The notes under the pieces were generated by a model, which saw nothing but the letters and a program-made list of their open reading frames with translations, made no database searches and had not been told where the DNA came from. 45,556 nt of DNA, from the NCBI GenBank assembly GCA_019113785.1, contig DXGT01000115.1, positions 1 through 45,556 of the forward strand, written 5' to 3'. A program made the position numbers and the translations under genes. Within the stretch, counting starts at the first letter, position 1; each line of letters begins with the position of its first letter. Below, piece by piece: positions 15,860 through 25,334 of the stretch. The stretch is from Candidatus Ruthenibacterium merdigallinarum. GTDB lineage: Bacteria > Bacillota > Clostridia > Oscillospirales > Ruminococcaceae.

Positions 15860-16825
15860 ATGTATGATGTGACCGCTTTAGGCGAGCTTTTGATCGATTT
15901 TGCGGCCCGCTCCGCCGACGGCGCGGGCTACCCCACCATGGCCGCGAACCCCGGCGGCGCGCCCTGCAACCTGCTGGCCGCGCTGAGCGCCTACGGCTGC
16001 CGGACGGCGTTCCTGGGCAAAGTGGGCGACGACGTCTTCGGCCGCCTGCTTGTGAACACGCTGCGAGAGGCCGGCATCGAGACATCCGGCGTCGTGTTGG
16101 ACGCGGGCGTCTTCACCACGCTGGCCTTCGTCACCTTCTCCGCCGGCGGCGAGCGCTCGTTCTCCTTCGCGCGCAAGCCCGGCGCCGACACGCAGCTGCG
16201 CTTTGACGAGCTGGACCTTGCGCTCATCGACGGCTGCCGCGATTTCCACTTCGGCACGCTCAGCCTCACCGACGAGCCGGCCCGCACCGCCACGCAAAAG
16301 GCCGTGGCCCGCGCAAAGGGGCAGGGTAAGTGGATCTCGTTCGACCCGAACCTGCGCACGCCGCTGTGGCAGAGCCCCGCGCAGGCCCGCGAGGCGATGC
16401 TGTGGGGCCTTGCGCAGGCCGACATCGTGAAGATCAGCGACGAGGAGACGTCGTTTTTGTGGGGCGACGTCTCGCCCGAGGACGCCGCGCGCAGATTGCA
16501 CGAGGCCGGCGCAGCGGCGGCCTTCATCACGCTGGGCGCGCGCGGGTGCTATTACAGCCTGCGCGGCGACGGCGGCTTCGTGGCCGCCCCGGCGGGCATC
16601 CGGCCCGTCGACACCACGGGCGCGGGCGACATTTTCGGCGGCAGCGCCCTGAGCCGCCTTTTGAAGACGGGCCGGCCGCTGGCCGGCCTCACGTGCGGGG
16701 ACATGCAGGCCGCCGCGCGCTTTGCCTGCTGCGCCGCCTCGCTGTCCACCCAGGCGCCGGGCGGCATGTCCAGCGTGCCGGCCGAGGGCGACGTGCTGGC
16801 CCTCGTGGCGCGCACATACCCGTGA
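15860..16825 (+). CDS. PfkB-family carbohydrate kinase (fructokinase-like)
   Basis: 321 aa; NPGGAPCNLLAALSAYGCRTAFLGKVGDDVFG and DTTGAGDIFGGSALSRLL. Confidence 0.95.
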   Translation: MYDVTALGELLIDFAARSADGAGYPTMAANPGGAPCNLLAALSAYGCRTAFLGKVGDDVFGRLLVNTLREAGIETSGVVLDAGVFTTLAFVTFSAGGERSFSFARKPGADTQLRFDELDLALIDGCRDFHFGTLSLTDEPARTATQKAVARAKGQGKWISFDPNLRTPLWQSPAQAREAMLWGLAQADIVKISDEETSFLWGDVSPEDAARRLHEAGAAAAFITLGARGCYYSLRGDGGFVAAPAGIRPVDTTGAGDIFGGSALSRLLKTGRPLAGLTCGDMQAAARFACCAASLSTQAPGGMSSVPAEGDVLALVARTYP

Positions 16826-16871
16826 CCGTCAGGCGCGGCGCGCCTTTCCGGTTTTTTCTTGTTTTCGTATA

Positions 16872-16918
16872 ACGCACAAGCGGGCGCGGCCTTTCGGCCG
16901 CGCCCGCTTGCGTTTTTT
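16872..16918. terminator. bidirectional intrinsic terminator
   Basis: AAGCGGGCGCGGCCTTTCGGCCGCGCCCGCTTGCGTTTTTT. Confidence 0.9.
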
Positions 16919-16921
16919 CTG

Positions 16922-17818
16922 TCAGTCGTCCAGCTCCTGGCTGTAGCTGAGGATCTCGCCCGTGGCGGCGTCGATCTCGTATTCATACTCCGTAAAGCCG
17001 ATCTGCCAGCTGAACTCGTACACCTCGCGCCCGTGCTCGCGGTCGCGGTCCATCTCCATGCGGCCCGCGTCGGCCTCGCTCACGCCCGCGTGCGCCAGCG
17101 CGATCTGCTTTGCCTGCTCGGCCGTCACCGCCGCGCCGGACACGCTCTGGGCGGGCGTGTAATACTCGGCGTCAAAATCGTACGACAGCACCTCGCCCGT
17201 GGCGGCGTCGATCTCATAGTCGTACTCCGTGCTGTCCAGCCAGAACTCCACGTCGTACACCATGCGCCCGTCGTCGCGCTCGAGCTTGACGCGCGCAAAC
17301 TGCACCGCGCTGTTGCCCGCAAGGCCCGCGTGATCCAGCGCCGCCTGCTTCGCGGCCTCCTCGCCGATCGTGCCGTCCGCCGCGCCGGACGCCGCGGACG
17401 AGGCGGCGGACGCTGTCTGCCCCGCGCCCCCGGCGCGGTACTCGGCCTCTCGGTCCATCGAGAGCACGTCGCCCGTCACGGCGTCGATCTCATAGTCGTA
17501 TTCGTCGGCGCCGACCACAAATTCCACGTCGTACACGGCGCGCCCGTCGTCGTAATCCAGCCGCACCCACAGCCACTGCGCGTCGGCCTCGGCCAGCCCC
17601 GCGTTGCCGAACGCGGCGTCCTTGGCCTGCTGCTCGGTGATATAGCCGCTGCCGGACTGTGCGCTGCCCGCGATGCCCGCCGACACATTGTTCGAGGGCG
17701 AGGCCACCGGCGCCACGCCGGAGCCGGACGCCGCGGCGGACGCGCCCTGCGCCGTGCAGGCCGCCAGCGCCGCCGCGCACGCGGCCGCGCAGATCACAGT
17801 CCAAACCTTCTCCGTCAT
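16922..17818 (-). CDS. PepSY-repeat lipoprotein (three tandem PepSY-like units)
   Basis: MTEKVWTVICAAACAAALAACTAQG lipobox; three repeats of the type (EQAK/EEAAKQAAL)...DDGRxVYDVEF...YDYEIDAxTGEVLS. Confidence 0.9.
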   Translation of the reverse strand: MTEKVWTVICAAACAAALAACTAQGASAAASGSGVAPVASPSNNVSAGIAGSAQSGSGYITEQQAKDAAFGNAGLAEADAQWLWVRLDYDDGRAVYDVEFVVGADEYDYEIDAVTGDVLSMDREAEYRAGGAGQTASAASSAASGAADGTIGEEAAKQAALDHAGLAGNSAVQFARVKLERDDGRMVYDVEFWLDSTEYDYEIDAATGEVLSYDFDAEYYTPAQSVSGAAVTAEQAKQIALAHAGVSEADAGRMEMDRDREHGREVYEFSWQIGFTEYEYEIDAATGEILSYSQELDD

Positions 17819-17977
17819 CGTCGTTTCCTCCCTTTGGTTTTCGCGGCCGCTTGGGGCCGGGTTTTGCTCTCCTTTGACTACAGTATACCGCCCGCGCATT
17901 AAAGGCGTATTAAAGAAAGGCTTTGGCGACAAAAAATTTCCCCCGCGCATCCCCGCCGCCCTGCCCGCGCGCGCAAA

Positions 17978-18022
17978 AGCGCCCGGCGCGCCGCTTTGCG
18001 CGGCCCTGCGCCGGGCGCTTTG
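17978..18022 (-). terminator. intrinsic terminator between histidine kinase and PepSY gene
   Basis: GCGCCCGGCGC...GCGCCGGGCGC; minus strand runs into CGCTTTTGC. Confidence 0.6.
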
Positions 18023-18032
18023 CCCCAAAGGT

Positions 18033-19394
18033 TTATTCTTTTTTGCGGCGGCACGGCAGCGTGAACGTGAACGCGCTGCCCTCGCCCGGCGCGCCGTCGA
18101 CGGTGATGTCGCCGCCGTGCGCCTGCACAATCCAGCGCACCATCGACAGCCCCAGCCCCGCGCCGCCGGCGCTGCGCGCCGCGTCCGCCCGCCAGAACCG
18201 CTTCCAGATGTTCTCGCGGTCCTCGGGCGCGATGCCCTCGCCGTTGTCGGCGACGCAGCCCACGGCCGCCTCGCCCTGCCGGCGCAGCGTCACGCGCACC
18301 CAGCCGCCCTCGCGGCCGTACTTGACGGCGTTTTCCACCAGATTGATCAGCATGCGCGTCAGCAGCGTCTCGTCGCCCTCCACGCACACGTCCGGCTCGA
18401 TGTCCGTGTGCACGGCGATATTTCGGCGCGCCGCGCTCTCGGCCAGCTGCTCGGCCACGGCCTGCGCCGCCACGCTCAAGTCCACCGTCTCCAGCGCCAG
18501 GGCCTGGCGGCCCTGGTCGGCGCGCGCCAACAGCAGCAGCTGGCTCAGCAGCGCGGCCATGCGACGCGCCTGCGCCAGCACGTCCTCGAGCGCCGCGCGC
18601 GCCTCCTGCTCGGTGTGCGTGTGCGCCAGCGCGTACTCGCACTGCGAGATAATCACCGCCACGGGCGTGCGCAGCTCGTGCGAGGCGTCGGCCGTGAAGC
18701 GCTTTTCGTTTTCAAACGCCTGCTCCAGCCGCTCGAACATGCGGTCGAACTCGGCGGCCAGCTGGTGGATCTCGTCGCGGCCCTGTTCCAGCGCGATGCG
18801 CCGCGACAGATCGTTGCTCTCGCCGATGTCGCGCGCGGTCTGCGCGATGCGCCGCACCGGCGCGAACGCGCGCCGCGTGATGAACCAGCCCCCGGCCGCC
18901 GCCAGCGCGATGAACGCCGGCATCGCCACGAGCGCCAGCTTCTCCAGCTGGCTGAGCGCGGCGTCCGCCGTGTCCTCGCGCGCGACGGCGCGCACCCAGA
19001 CGTCGCCCACCCCCTCCACCGGCACGCGCACGTCGTACAGCTGCCAGCGCACGCCGGACGAGACGACCGCGCGCAGCACGCCGTCCTCAAATACGGCGGC
19101 GTTGTCGAACGCGCGCGGCACCATGCCGTACAGCGGCACGCCCGCGGCGTCGTACACCGACAGGTACACCCCGTCGCGGAACGCCTCGAGGTCGTTGTCC
19201 ACCTCCAGCGCGCCGTCCCGCACGCGGAATTCCGTCTCGGCGCCCGCGGCCATCTCCGCCATCAGGCTGCGCGTGGACGCCCGCGCCGACTGCGCGCCCG
19301 CGTAGAACAGCAGCCCCAGCGCCACGCAGCCCAGCAGCGCCATCAAAAGCGTGTACCAGAGCGTGACGCGGAATGTGATCGTCGTGCGTTTCAT
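18033..19394 (-). CDS. HAMP-domain sensor histidine kinase
   Basis: 453 aa; two TMs, HAMP, DASHELRTPVAVIISQCEYAL, NLVENAVKYG, GAGLGLSMVRWIVQAHGG. Confidence 0.95.
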   Translation of the reverse strand: MKRTTITFRVTLWYTLLMALLGCVALGLLFYAGAQSARASTRSLMAEMAAGAETEFRVRDGALEVDNDLEAFRDGVYLSVYDAAGVPLYGMVPRAFDNAAVFEDGVLRAVVSSGVRWQLYDVRVPVEGVGDVWVRAVAREDTADAALSQLEKLALVAMPAFIALAAAGGWFITRRAFAPVRRIAQTARDIGESNDLSRRIALEQGRDEIHQLAAEFDRMFERLEQAFENEKRFTADASHELRTPVAVIISQCEYALAHTHTEQEARAALEDVLAQARRMAALLSQLLLLARADQGRQALALETVDLSVAAQAVAEQLAESAARRNIAVHTDIEPDVCVEGDETLLTRMLINLVENAVKYGREGGWVRVTLRRQGEAAVGCVADNGEGIAPEDRENIWKRFWRADAARSAGGAGLGLSMVRWIVQAHGGDITVDGAPGEGSAFTFTLPCRRKKE

Positions 19395-20068
19395 ACGTCC
19401 TCCCGCAGTGTGTAGCCCGCGCCGCGCACGGTGTGGATGAGCTTTTTCTCAAACGGGTCGTCCACTTTGCGGCGCAGATAGCGGATGTACACGTCCACCA
19501 TGTTGGAGCCGCCCTCGTAGTCGTAATTCCACACGCACTGGCCGATGCGCTCGCGCGAGACGACGGCCCCCGCATGGCTGGCCAGGCACTCGAGGATGGC
19601 GAACTCCCGGTTCGAGAGCTTCAGCGGCTGCCCGGCCCGGCTGGCCGTGTGCGCGGCGGTGTCGAGCGCAAGGTCGCCCACGGTGATGACGTCGCCCGCG
19701 CGCCCGCCTGCCCCGCGGCGGATCAGCACGCGCAGGCGCGCGGCCAGCTCATCGAACGCAAAGGGCTTGACAAGATAATCGTCCGCGCCGGCGTCCAGGC
19801 CGCGCACGCGGTCCTCGATGCTGTCGCGCGCCGTCAAAAGCAGCACAGGGGTCTTGTCGCCGCGCCCGCGCATGCCGCGCAGAAGCTCCAGCCCGCTGAC
19901 GCCGGGCAGCATGATGTCCAGCACCACGGCGTCGTACTGCGCGCAGGCCAGATAGTCCTGCGCGTCGCGCCCATTCAGGCACGCGTCCACGCTGTAGTGC
20001 GCCGCCGTCAGCTGTTTTTCCAGCAGCCTGTTCAGCGCCGGCTCGTCCTCCACGATCAGCACACGCAC
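19391..20068 (-). CDS. OmpR/PhoB-family response regulator
   Basis: 225 aa; MRVLIVEDEPALNRLLEKQL, DIMLPGVSGLELL, winged helix ending VRGAGYTL. Confidence 0.96.
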   Translation of the reverse strand: MRVLIVEDEPALNRLLEKQLTAAHYSVDACLNGRDAQDYLACAQYDAVVLDIMLPGVSGLELLRGMRGRGDKTPVLLLTARDSIEDRVRGLDAGADDYLVKPFAFDELAARLRVLIRRGAGGRAGDVITVGDLALDTAAHTASRAGQPLKLSNREFAILECLASHAGAVVSRERIGQCVWNYDYEGGSNMVDVYIRYLRRKVDDPFEKKLIHTVRGAGYTLREDV

Positions 20069-20138
20069 AAAACCGCCTCCCCCTGATTGTTTTGCTGTTT
20101 TTATTATAGCAGAAAGAAGATGAAAGAAACATGAAAAA

Positions 20139-20178
20139 ACGCCCCGCGCCTTCTTTTTGCAAAGAAAGCGCGGGGCGC
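20139..20178 (-). terminator. intrinsic terminator downstream of DHHW gene
   Basis: Minus strand GCCCCGCGC...GCGCGGGGCGTTTTTTC. Confidence 0.85.
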
Positions 20179-20189
20179 GGGTTGTCCGG

Positions 20190-21368
20190 TCATTCCGCGG
20201 CTGCGGGCTGCGCCGCGCCCACCGCGATGCGGCTGGCGAGGTTCACGTCCGTGGAGAAGCCCTGGAAGCTGTACAAGATCAGCACGCTGTCGTAGTCGCC
20301 GGCGGCGAGGATGTCGTCGATGCGCTGGTAATTCGCGCGGAAATCGACAATGGCGATCGTCTCATAGTCCGCCACGAGGTACGGCACGAAGGAGTTGGCG
20401 TAGCTGTCCTTCACGACGAGCACGCTGCCCTCGCCGTCGCCCTCGAGCAGCGAGAATGCGTGGTTGCCGCGCAAAAACGCGCGGTACTTGTCGCGCGTTG
20501 CAAAGTACGATTCCTCGTACAGCGGCCCGGTCACATCGCGCACTTCGCCGTCCGCCTGCTGCTCGCCCACGATCGTCAGCTGGTTGGGCAGGTCGGGGTA
20601 TTCGATCACGTCCGGCACGGTGCCGAGCTTGCGCGCCTTCGAGTAGTTCGTGCCGTAAAAGTCCGGCACGGTCTTCCACGCGACGCTGTCGGGGTCGAAC
20701 ACGGGCAGGCCCTTCGCCTCGGCGTAGGCCTTGTAGGCGTAATACGCGCCCTCGGCCGTCCAGTGGTGGTCGGTGCGGTAATAGATATATTCGTCCTTAT
20801 GCGCCCCCAGCGTCTCGCGCATGTCGTAAACGTTCGCCTTGCCCGCAAGGCGCGCGGCCAGCTCGTCCAGGCAGGCGCCCTCGTCGGCCGCCGGCGCGTG
20901 GGCCGGCAGGCGGTCGGCCTGCACCAGGCTGGCCGAGGGCACGATCATCACGTCCACCAGGCCGGGATGGCGCTCGCACATGCGCTCGATGGCCGTGAGG
21001 TTGCGCTCGAAATACCCGCCGATGGACAGCGCCTTTGCGAACATCGTGTCGTCGCGCCCGTACCACACGCCGTTGTTCTCGGTCTTGAGCAGCACGGCCT
21101 CCATCGCGCTCTTCAGGTTGATCCACTCGTCGCGGAAGGCCACCTGGTCCTGCGTGTAGGTGTTGTACTTTGCCATCCACGTCTCGCTGGTGTCCTCCTC
21201 CAGAAGCGACGCGAGCGTCAGCTGCGGGCGCTGGGCCAGCTCGCGGTTCTCCATCTCGGAGTAATCGCGCTTGGGCCACAGCTCATCCAGCACGGCAAAG
21301 CCCATCAGAAACACCATAAAGGCGATGACGATGGGATATTTTTTCAGGGCCTTCAGATTCTCTTTCAT
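20190..21368 (-). CDS. DHHW-family / AlgX-AlgJ-like acyltransferase accessory protein
   Basis: 392 aa; N-terminal TM, YYRTDHHWTAEGAYYAYKAY motif, VVKDSYANSFVPYLVADYETIAIVDFR; ATG 21368 with AAAGGAGGG. Confidence 0.88.
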   Translation of the reverse strand: MKENLKALKKYPIVIAFMVFLMGFAVLDELWPKRDYSEMENRELAQRPQLTLASLLEEDTSETWMAKYNTYTQDQVAFRDEWINLKSAMEAVLLKTENNGVWYGRDDTMFAKALSIGGYFERNLTAIERMCERHPGLVDVMIVPSASLVQADRLPAHAPAADEGACLDELAARLAGKANVYDMRETLGAHKDEYIYYRTDHHWTAEGAYYAYKAYAEAKGLPVFDPDSVAWKTVPDFYGTNYSKARKLGTVPDVIEYPDLPNQLTIVGEQQADGEVRDVTGPLYEESYFATRDKYRAFLRGNHAFSLLEGDGEGSVLVVKDSYANSFVPYLVADYETIAIVDFRANYQRIDDILAAGDYDSVLILYSFQGFSTDVNLASRIAVGAAQPAAAE

Positions 21369-21383
21369 CCTCGGCACCCTCCT

Positions 21384-22790
21384 TTAAAAGCGGAAATACA
21401 AGAACGGGCTGTTCGTCGCGTCCACCATATAGGCGACGGTCACGATGAACACCGCTGCCAGCACGAGCGCGCGCGCCAGGGTGTGGCGCTTGAGCCAGGC
21501 GTAGATCTTCGTCATCAGCGGCGTGCACGCAAGCGCGCACACCACCAGCAGCACGCCGTAGTTGCGCAGGTAGTACAGCGCGCTCGCGCCGGCCGAAGGC
21601 ACGAACATCTTCTGCAAAAGCAGCGGCAGCGAGACGCCGTAGTCGTTGCCGACGAACAGCGCCCAGCCGACGACCACCAGCAGCATCGTGTAGATGTGCG
21701 GCCAGACGCGCCCCTTTTGCAGATGCGGCAGCAGCCAGATCTTCTCGACGATCAAAAGCACGCAGTAGTACACGCCCCAGAAGATGAAGTTCCAGTTGGC
21801 GCCGTGCCAGAAGCCCGTCAAGAACCAGACGATGGCGATGTTGATGATCTGGCGGCGCAGGCCCTTGCGGTTGCCGCCCAGCGGGATATACACATACTCG
21901 CGGAACCAGCCCGACAGCGTCATGTGCCAGCGGCGCCAGAACTCGGTGATGCTCTTCGAGATGTAGGGCAGGTTGAAGTTGTCCGGGAAGTCGAAACCCA
22001 GCATCTTGCCCATGCCGATGCCCATCAGGGAATAGCCCGAAAAGTCGAAATAGATCTGGAACGCATAGGCGATGATGCCCAGCCACACCAGCGGCGTGGA
22101 GGCGTTCGCAAGGCCGATGGCCTCCTCGCCCGCCTGGCCGACGACGTCGTACCACAGCTTCGAGATGCCGTCCGCCAAGAGCACCTTCTTCGCAAGGCCG
22201 AAGATGAACAGCGAGATGCCCTCGTCCACGCGGTCGAGCGTGACGCGGCCGTGGTAGATGTGCAGCCGGTCGGACACGTCGCGGTACTTGACGATGGGCC
22301 CCGCGATCAGCTGCGGGAACATGACGACATACGCGCCGAAATCGATGATGTTGTGCTCGGTTTCCACATCGCCGCGGTACACGTCGATGGCGTAGCTCAT
22401 CGTCTGGAACGTGTAGAAGCTGATGCCCAGCGGCAAAACGATCCAGTCGAGCGTGCCGATCCCCGCGCCCGTCAGCGCGTTGATGTTGTCGATGAAGAAG
22501 TTCGTGTATTTGAAAAAGCCCAGCATGCCCAGGCTGCCCACGATGCTGTAGATCAGAAACGCCTTGCGCATCTTTTGGCTGTGGGCGAATTTCTCCATGC
22601 CCAGGCCCGCGGTGTAGTTGATGAGGATGGCCGCGGCCATCACGGGGAACAGGCGCACCTCGCCCCAGGAGTAGAAAATGAGGCTGCACAAAAACAGCGC
22701 CGTGTTCTTCCACTTGCCGGGCGCCAGATAATACAGCGCCAGCGTGATGGGCAGAAAGCGGAACACAAAGAGGATCGTGCTGAAAACCAT
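21384..22790 (-). CDS. MBOAT-family O-acyltransferase (AlgI/PatA/DltB-like)
   Basis: MVFSTILFVFRFLPITLALYYLAPGKWKNTALFLCSLIFYSWGE; FWRRWHMTLSGWFREYVYIPLGGNRKG; GFWHGANWNFIFWG. Confidence 0.95.
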   Translation of the reverse strand: MVFSTILFVFRFLPITLALYYLAPGKWKNTALFLCSLIFYSWGEVRLFPVMAAAILINYTAGLGMEKFAHSQKMRKAFLIYSIVGSLGMLGFFKYTNFFIDNINALTGAGIGTLDWIVLPLGISFYTFQTMSYAIDVYRGDVETEHNIIDFGAYVVMFPQLIAGPIVKYRDVSDRLHIYHGRVTLDRVDEGISLFIFGLAKKVLLADGISKLWYDVVGQAGEEAIGLANASTPLVWLGIIAYAFQIYFDFSGYSLMGIGMGKMLGFDFPDNFNLPYISKSITEFWRRWHMTLSGWFREYVYIPLGGNRKGLRRQIINIAIVWFLTGFWHGANWNFIFWGVYYCVLLIVEKIWLLPHLQKGRVWPHIYTMLLVVVGWALFVGNDYGVSLPLLLQKMFVPSAGASALYYLRNYGVLLVVCALACTPLMTKIYAWLKRHTLARALVLAAVFIVTVAYMVDATNSPFLYFRF

Positions 22791-22899
22791 GCGTTTCTCC
22801 TTGCAAAAAAGATTTTCGCGCGCCGGAGCCGCCGCCGCAAAGGGCGTATGCGTCCCCGGCGCGCACACAGCCGGGCCGCGCACGGCGGGCATTTCGCCG

Positions 22900-23523
22900 T
22901 CAGGAGTTCTTCATCACGGCGCTCTCCACGCCGTCGGCCACGTGCTCGCACGCGTCGGCGCATTTCTCCAGATAGTCGTAGATCTCGCGCCAGGCGATGA
23001 TGTGCAGCGCGTCCGCGCCCTCCTCGTGCAGACGGCGCATGCAGTCCACATACATCTTGTCGGATTTTTCCTCCAGCGCGTTGATGCGGATGATGCGCTC
23101 CTTGAGGGTCTTGGAGTGGCGGAAGTCCTCAAAGTCCCCCAGCAGCGCGCACAGCTCCTCGCAGCATTCGATCACCACGTCCAGCATCGTCAGCGCGTCC
23201 GGGCGGATGAGCTTGACGTTGTTGATGTACACGCGGATCAGCACGTCCTCGAGCTTATCCGTCACCTCGTCGATGGTCTGGCTGAGCAGCAGGATGTCCT
23301 CGCGCTCGATGGGCGTGATGAACGCCTTGGCCAGCCGGTCGGTGATCAGGTGCTTTTTCTCGTCGGCGCGGTGCTCGATCTCGTGCAGCTTCTGCAAACT
23401 GTCGTACAGATGCGCGGGGTCGAAATCGGTCAGCGCGGCGCGCAGAAGGCGCGCCTCCTCCAGCGCGTCCTGCGCGCTGGCCATCAGGGTCTCAAAATAG
23501 AATGCGTCCTGTTTCTTTGACAT
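22900..23523 (-). CDS. DUF47 (PhoU-like) protein, PiT partner
   Basis: 207 aa; FITPIEREDILLLSQTIDEVTDKLEDV is typical of DUF47; followed by PiT. Confidence 0.93.
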   Translation of the reverse strand: MSKKQDAFYFETLMASAQDALEEARLLRAALTDFDPAHLYDSLQKLHEIEHRADEKKHLITDRLAKAFITPIEREDILLLSQTIDEVTDKLEDVLIRVYINNVKLIRPDALTMLDVVIECCEELCALLGDFEDFRHSKTLKERIIRINALEEKSDKMYVDCMRRLHEEGADALHIIAWREIYDYLEKCADACEHVADGVESAVMKNS

Positions 23524-23565
23524 ATACGTCTCTCCCTGTCTGTTTTCTCGTCCTTAGTGTGCGTC

Positions 23566-24618
23566 TCAGAAGATGGCCATAAACAGCTTGGCCATCACAA
23601 AGCTGATCAGGCCGCAGCCCGGGAACGTGAAGATCCAGGTGAGCACCATGTCCTTCACAACGCTGAAATTGATGGCCGACAGGCGCTTGACCGCGCCCAC
23701 GCCCATGATGGCGCTGGTTTTGGTGTGCGTGGTGGACACCGGGATGCCGAACAAACTGGAATACAAAAGGCACAGCGCGCCGCTCAAATCGGCGGCAAAG
23801 CCCTGATAGCGCTCCAGCTTCACCATGTCCATGCCGACGGATTTGATGATCTTCTCGCCGCCGACGCTCGTGCCCAGGGCCATCACCACGCTGCACAGCA
23901 GCATCAGCCACACGGGGATCTGCATGCCGGACACATCGCTCTGCCCGCCGGCAAACGCCATGCCCAAGAACAGCACGCCGATGAATTTCTGGCCGTCCTG
24001 CGCGCCGTGCATGAAGCTCATGGCCGCGGCGCCCGCGATCTGCGCCCAGCGGAAAAAGCTGTTTGCCGCGCGCCGCTCGACATTGCGGCACACCACCGTC
24101 AGCAGCTTGCACACCGCCCAGCCCGTTGCGAAGCCCAGCACGAGGCTGAGCACCAGGCCGTACAGCACCTTGACCCACTCGTCCATGTTGATGCCGCCCA
24201 CGCCCTGCTGGATGGCGATGGCCGCGCCGGACAAACCGGCGATCAGACTGTGGCTCTCGCTGGTGGGGATGCCGAAGAACGACGCCGTGACGCTGTACAC
24301 CACAATGGACAAAAGCGCCGCGCACAGCGCGATCAGCGCCTCGTGCGTGTTTGTGCCGAAGTCCACCATGTTGCTGATGGTCGAGGCCACCGAGCTGTTG
24401 ATCTGCGTCATGATGAACACGCCCAGGAAGTTGAACGCAGCGCTCATCCAGATGGCGCCGCGCACGCTCATGCAGCGTGTGGTGACGCATGTGGCGATGG
24501 CGTTGGGCGCGTCGGTCCAGCCGTTGACGAAGATGACGCCCAGCGTGAACATGATGGTGACGAACAGCACCGGGCTCGAGGTCATCGCCTGCCAGAAGTA
24601 AGTAAGAGAAACGTCCAT
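23566..24618 (-). CDS. inorganic phosphate transporter (PiT family)
   Basis: 350 aa; NGWTDAPNAIATCVTTRCMSVRGA and SFMHGAQDGQKFIGVLFLG motifs. Confidence 0.95.
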   Translation of the reverse strand: MDVSLTYFWQAMTSSPVLFVTIMFTLGVIFVNGWTDAPNAIATCVTTRCMSVRGAIWMSAAFNFLGVFIMTQINSSVASTISNMVDFGTNTHEALIALCAALLSIVVYSVTASFFGIPTSESHSLIAGLSGAAIAIQQGVGGINMDEWVKVLYGLVLSLVLGFATGWAVCKLLTVVCRNVERRAANSFFRWAQIAGAAAMSFMHGAQDGQKFIGVLFLGMAFAGGQSDVSGMQIPVWLMLLCSVVMALGTSVGGEKIIKSVGMDMVKLERYQGFAADLSGALCLLYSSLFGIPVSTTHTKTSAIMGVGAVKRLSAINFSVVKDMVLTWIFTFPGCGLISFVMAKLFMAIF

Positions 24619-24631
24619 AGGCGCCCTCCCG

Positions 24632-25303
24632 TCAGTCGTCGATGCTGTCTTCGAACTGATCCATCTTCTCGGCGTCGCCGATGACGATGATCATGTCCTC
24701 CGGCACAAATCGGTAGCTGGGAACGATGTCCGTCGTGGTTTTTTCGCGGTTCTCGATGGCGATGATGTTCAGCCCGTAGCGGCGGCGGATCTGGATCTCC
24801 TCCACGCTTTTGCCGATCAGGTGCTCGGGCACCTTGATGGTGCGGATCTCGACGTTGTTGTCCAGCGTGACGATGTCCAGCAGGTTCTTGCTGGTGAGCT
24901 TGCGGCCCAGCCACAGCGCCATATCCTTCTCGGGATAGATCACGCGCGCGCCGATCTTCTCGAGCACCATGCCGTGCTCGGAGCTGATGGCCTTGCTCAT
25001 CACCACGGGCACGCCCATTTTGATGACGCTCATCGTGGTGAGGATGCTCGCGTCGATGCGCTCGCCGATGCACACCACCACCACGTCGCAGTTCTGCAGG
25101 CCGATCTCGCGCAGCGTCTCGATGTTCAGGCTGTTGGCGACGTAGGCGTAGTCGGTGTACTGGCGCGCCTCGCGCACGAGGCTTTCGTTCTTGTCGATGA
25201 CGATGACGTCCTTGCCGGCCTTTGCCAGCGTCTGCGCCAGCGCGGTGCCGAAACGCCCCAGGCCGACGATGCCGAACAGTGTCGCTTGGCTCTCTTTTTT
25301 CAT
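24632..25303 (-). CDS. TrkA/KtrA-family K+ uptake regulatory protein
   Basis: FGIVGLGRFGTALAQTLAKAGKDVIVIDKNE RCK_N plus RCK_C domain; ATG 25303 has AAGGAG. Confidence 0.95.
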   Translation of the reverse strand: MKKESQATLFGIVGLGRFGTALAQTLAKAGKDVIVIDKNESLVREARQYTDYAYVANSLNIETLREIGLQNCDVVVVCIGERIDASILTTMSVIKMGVPVVMSKAISSEHGMVLEKIGARVIYPEKDMALWLGRKLTSKNLLDIVTLDNNVEIRTIKVPEHLIGKSVEEIQIRRRYGLNIIAIENREKTTTDIVPSYRFVPEDMIIVIGDAEKMDQFEDSIDD

Positions 25304-25334
25304 CTTCGATTTCTCCTTCACTTACTCGTTCCCG

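Noticed and set aside
20157-23000. 947-aa plus-strand ORF
   Set aside because: Antisense to DHHW and MBOAT genes with clear family motifs; composition (H/R/Q/A-rich) is typical of a GC-rich shadow frame.
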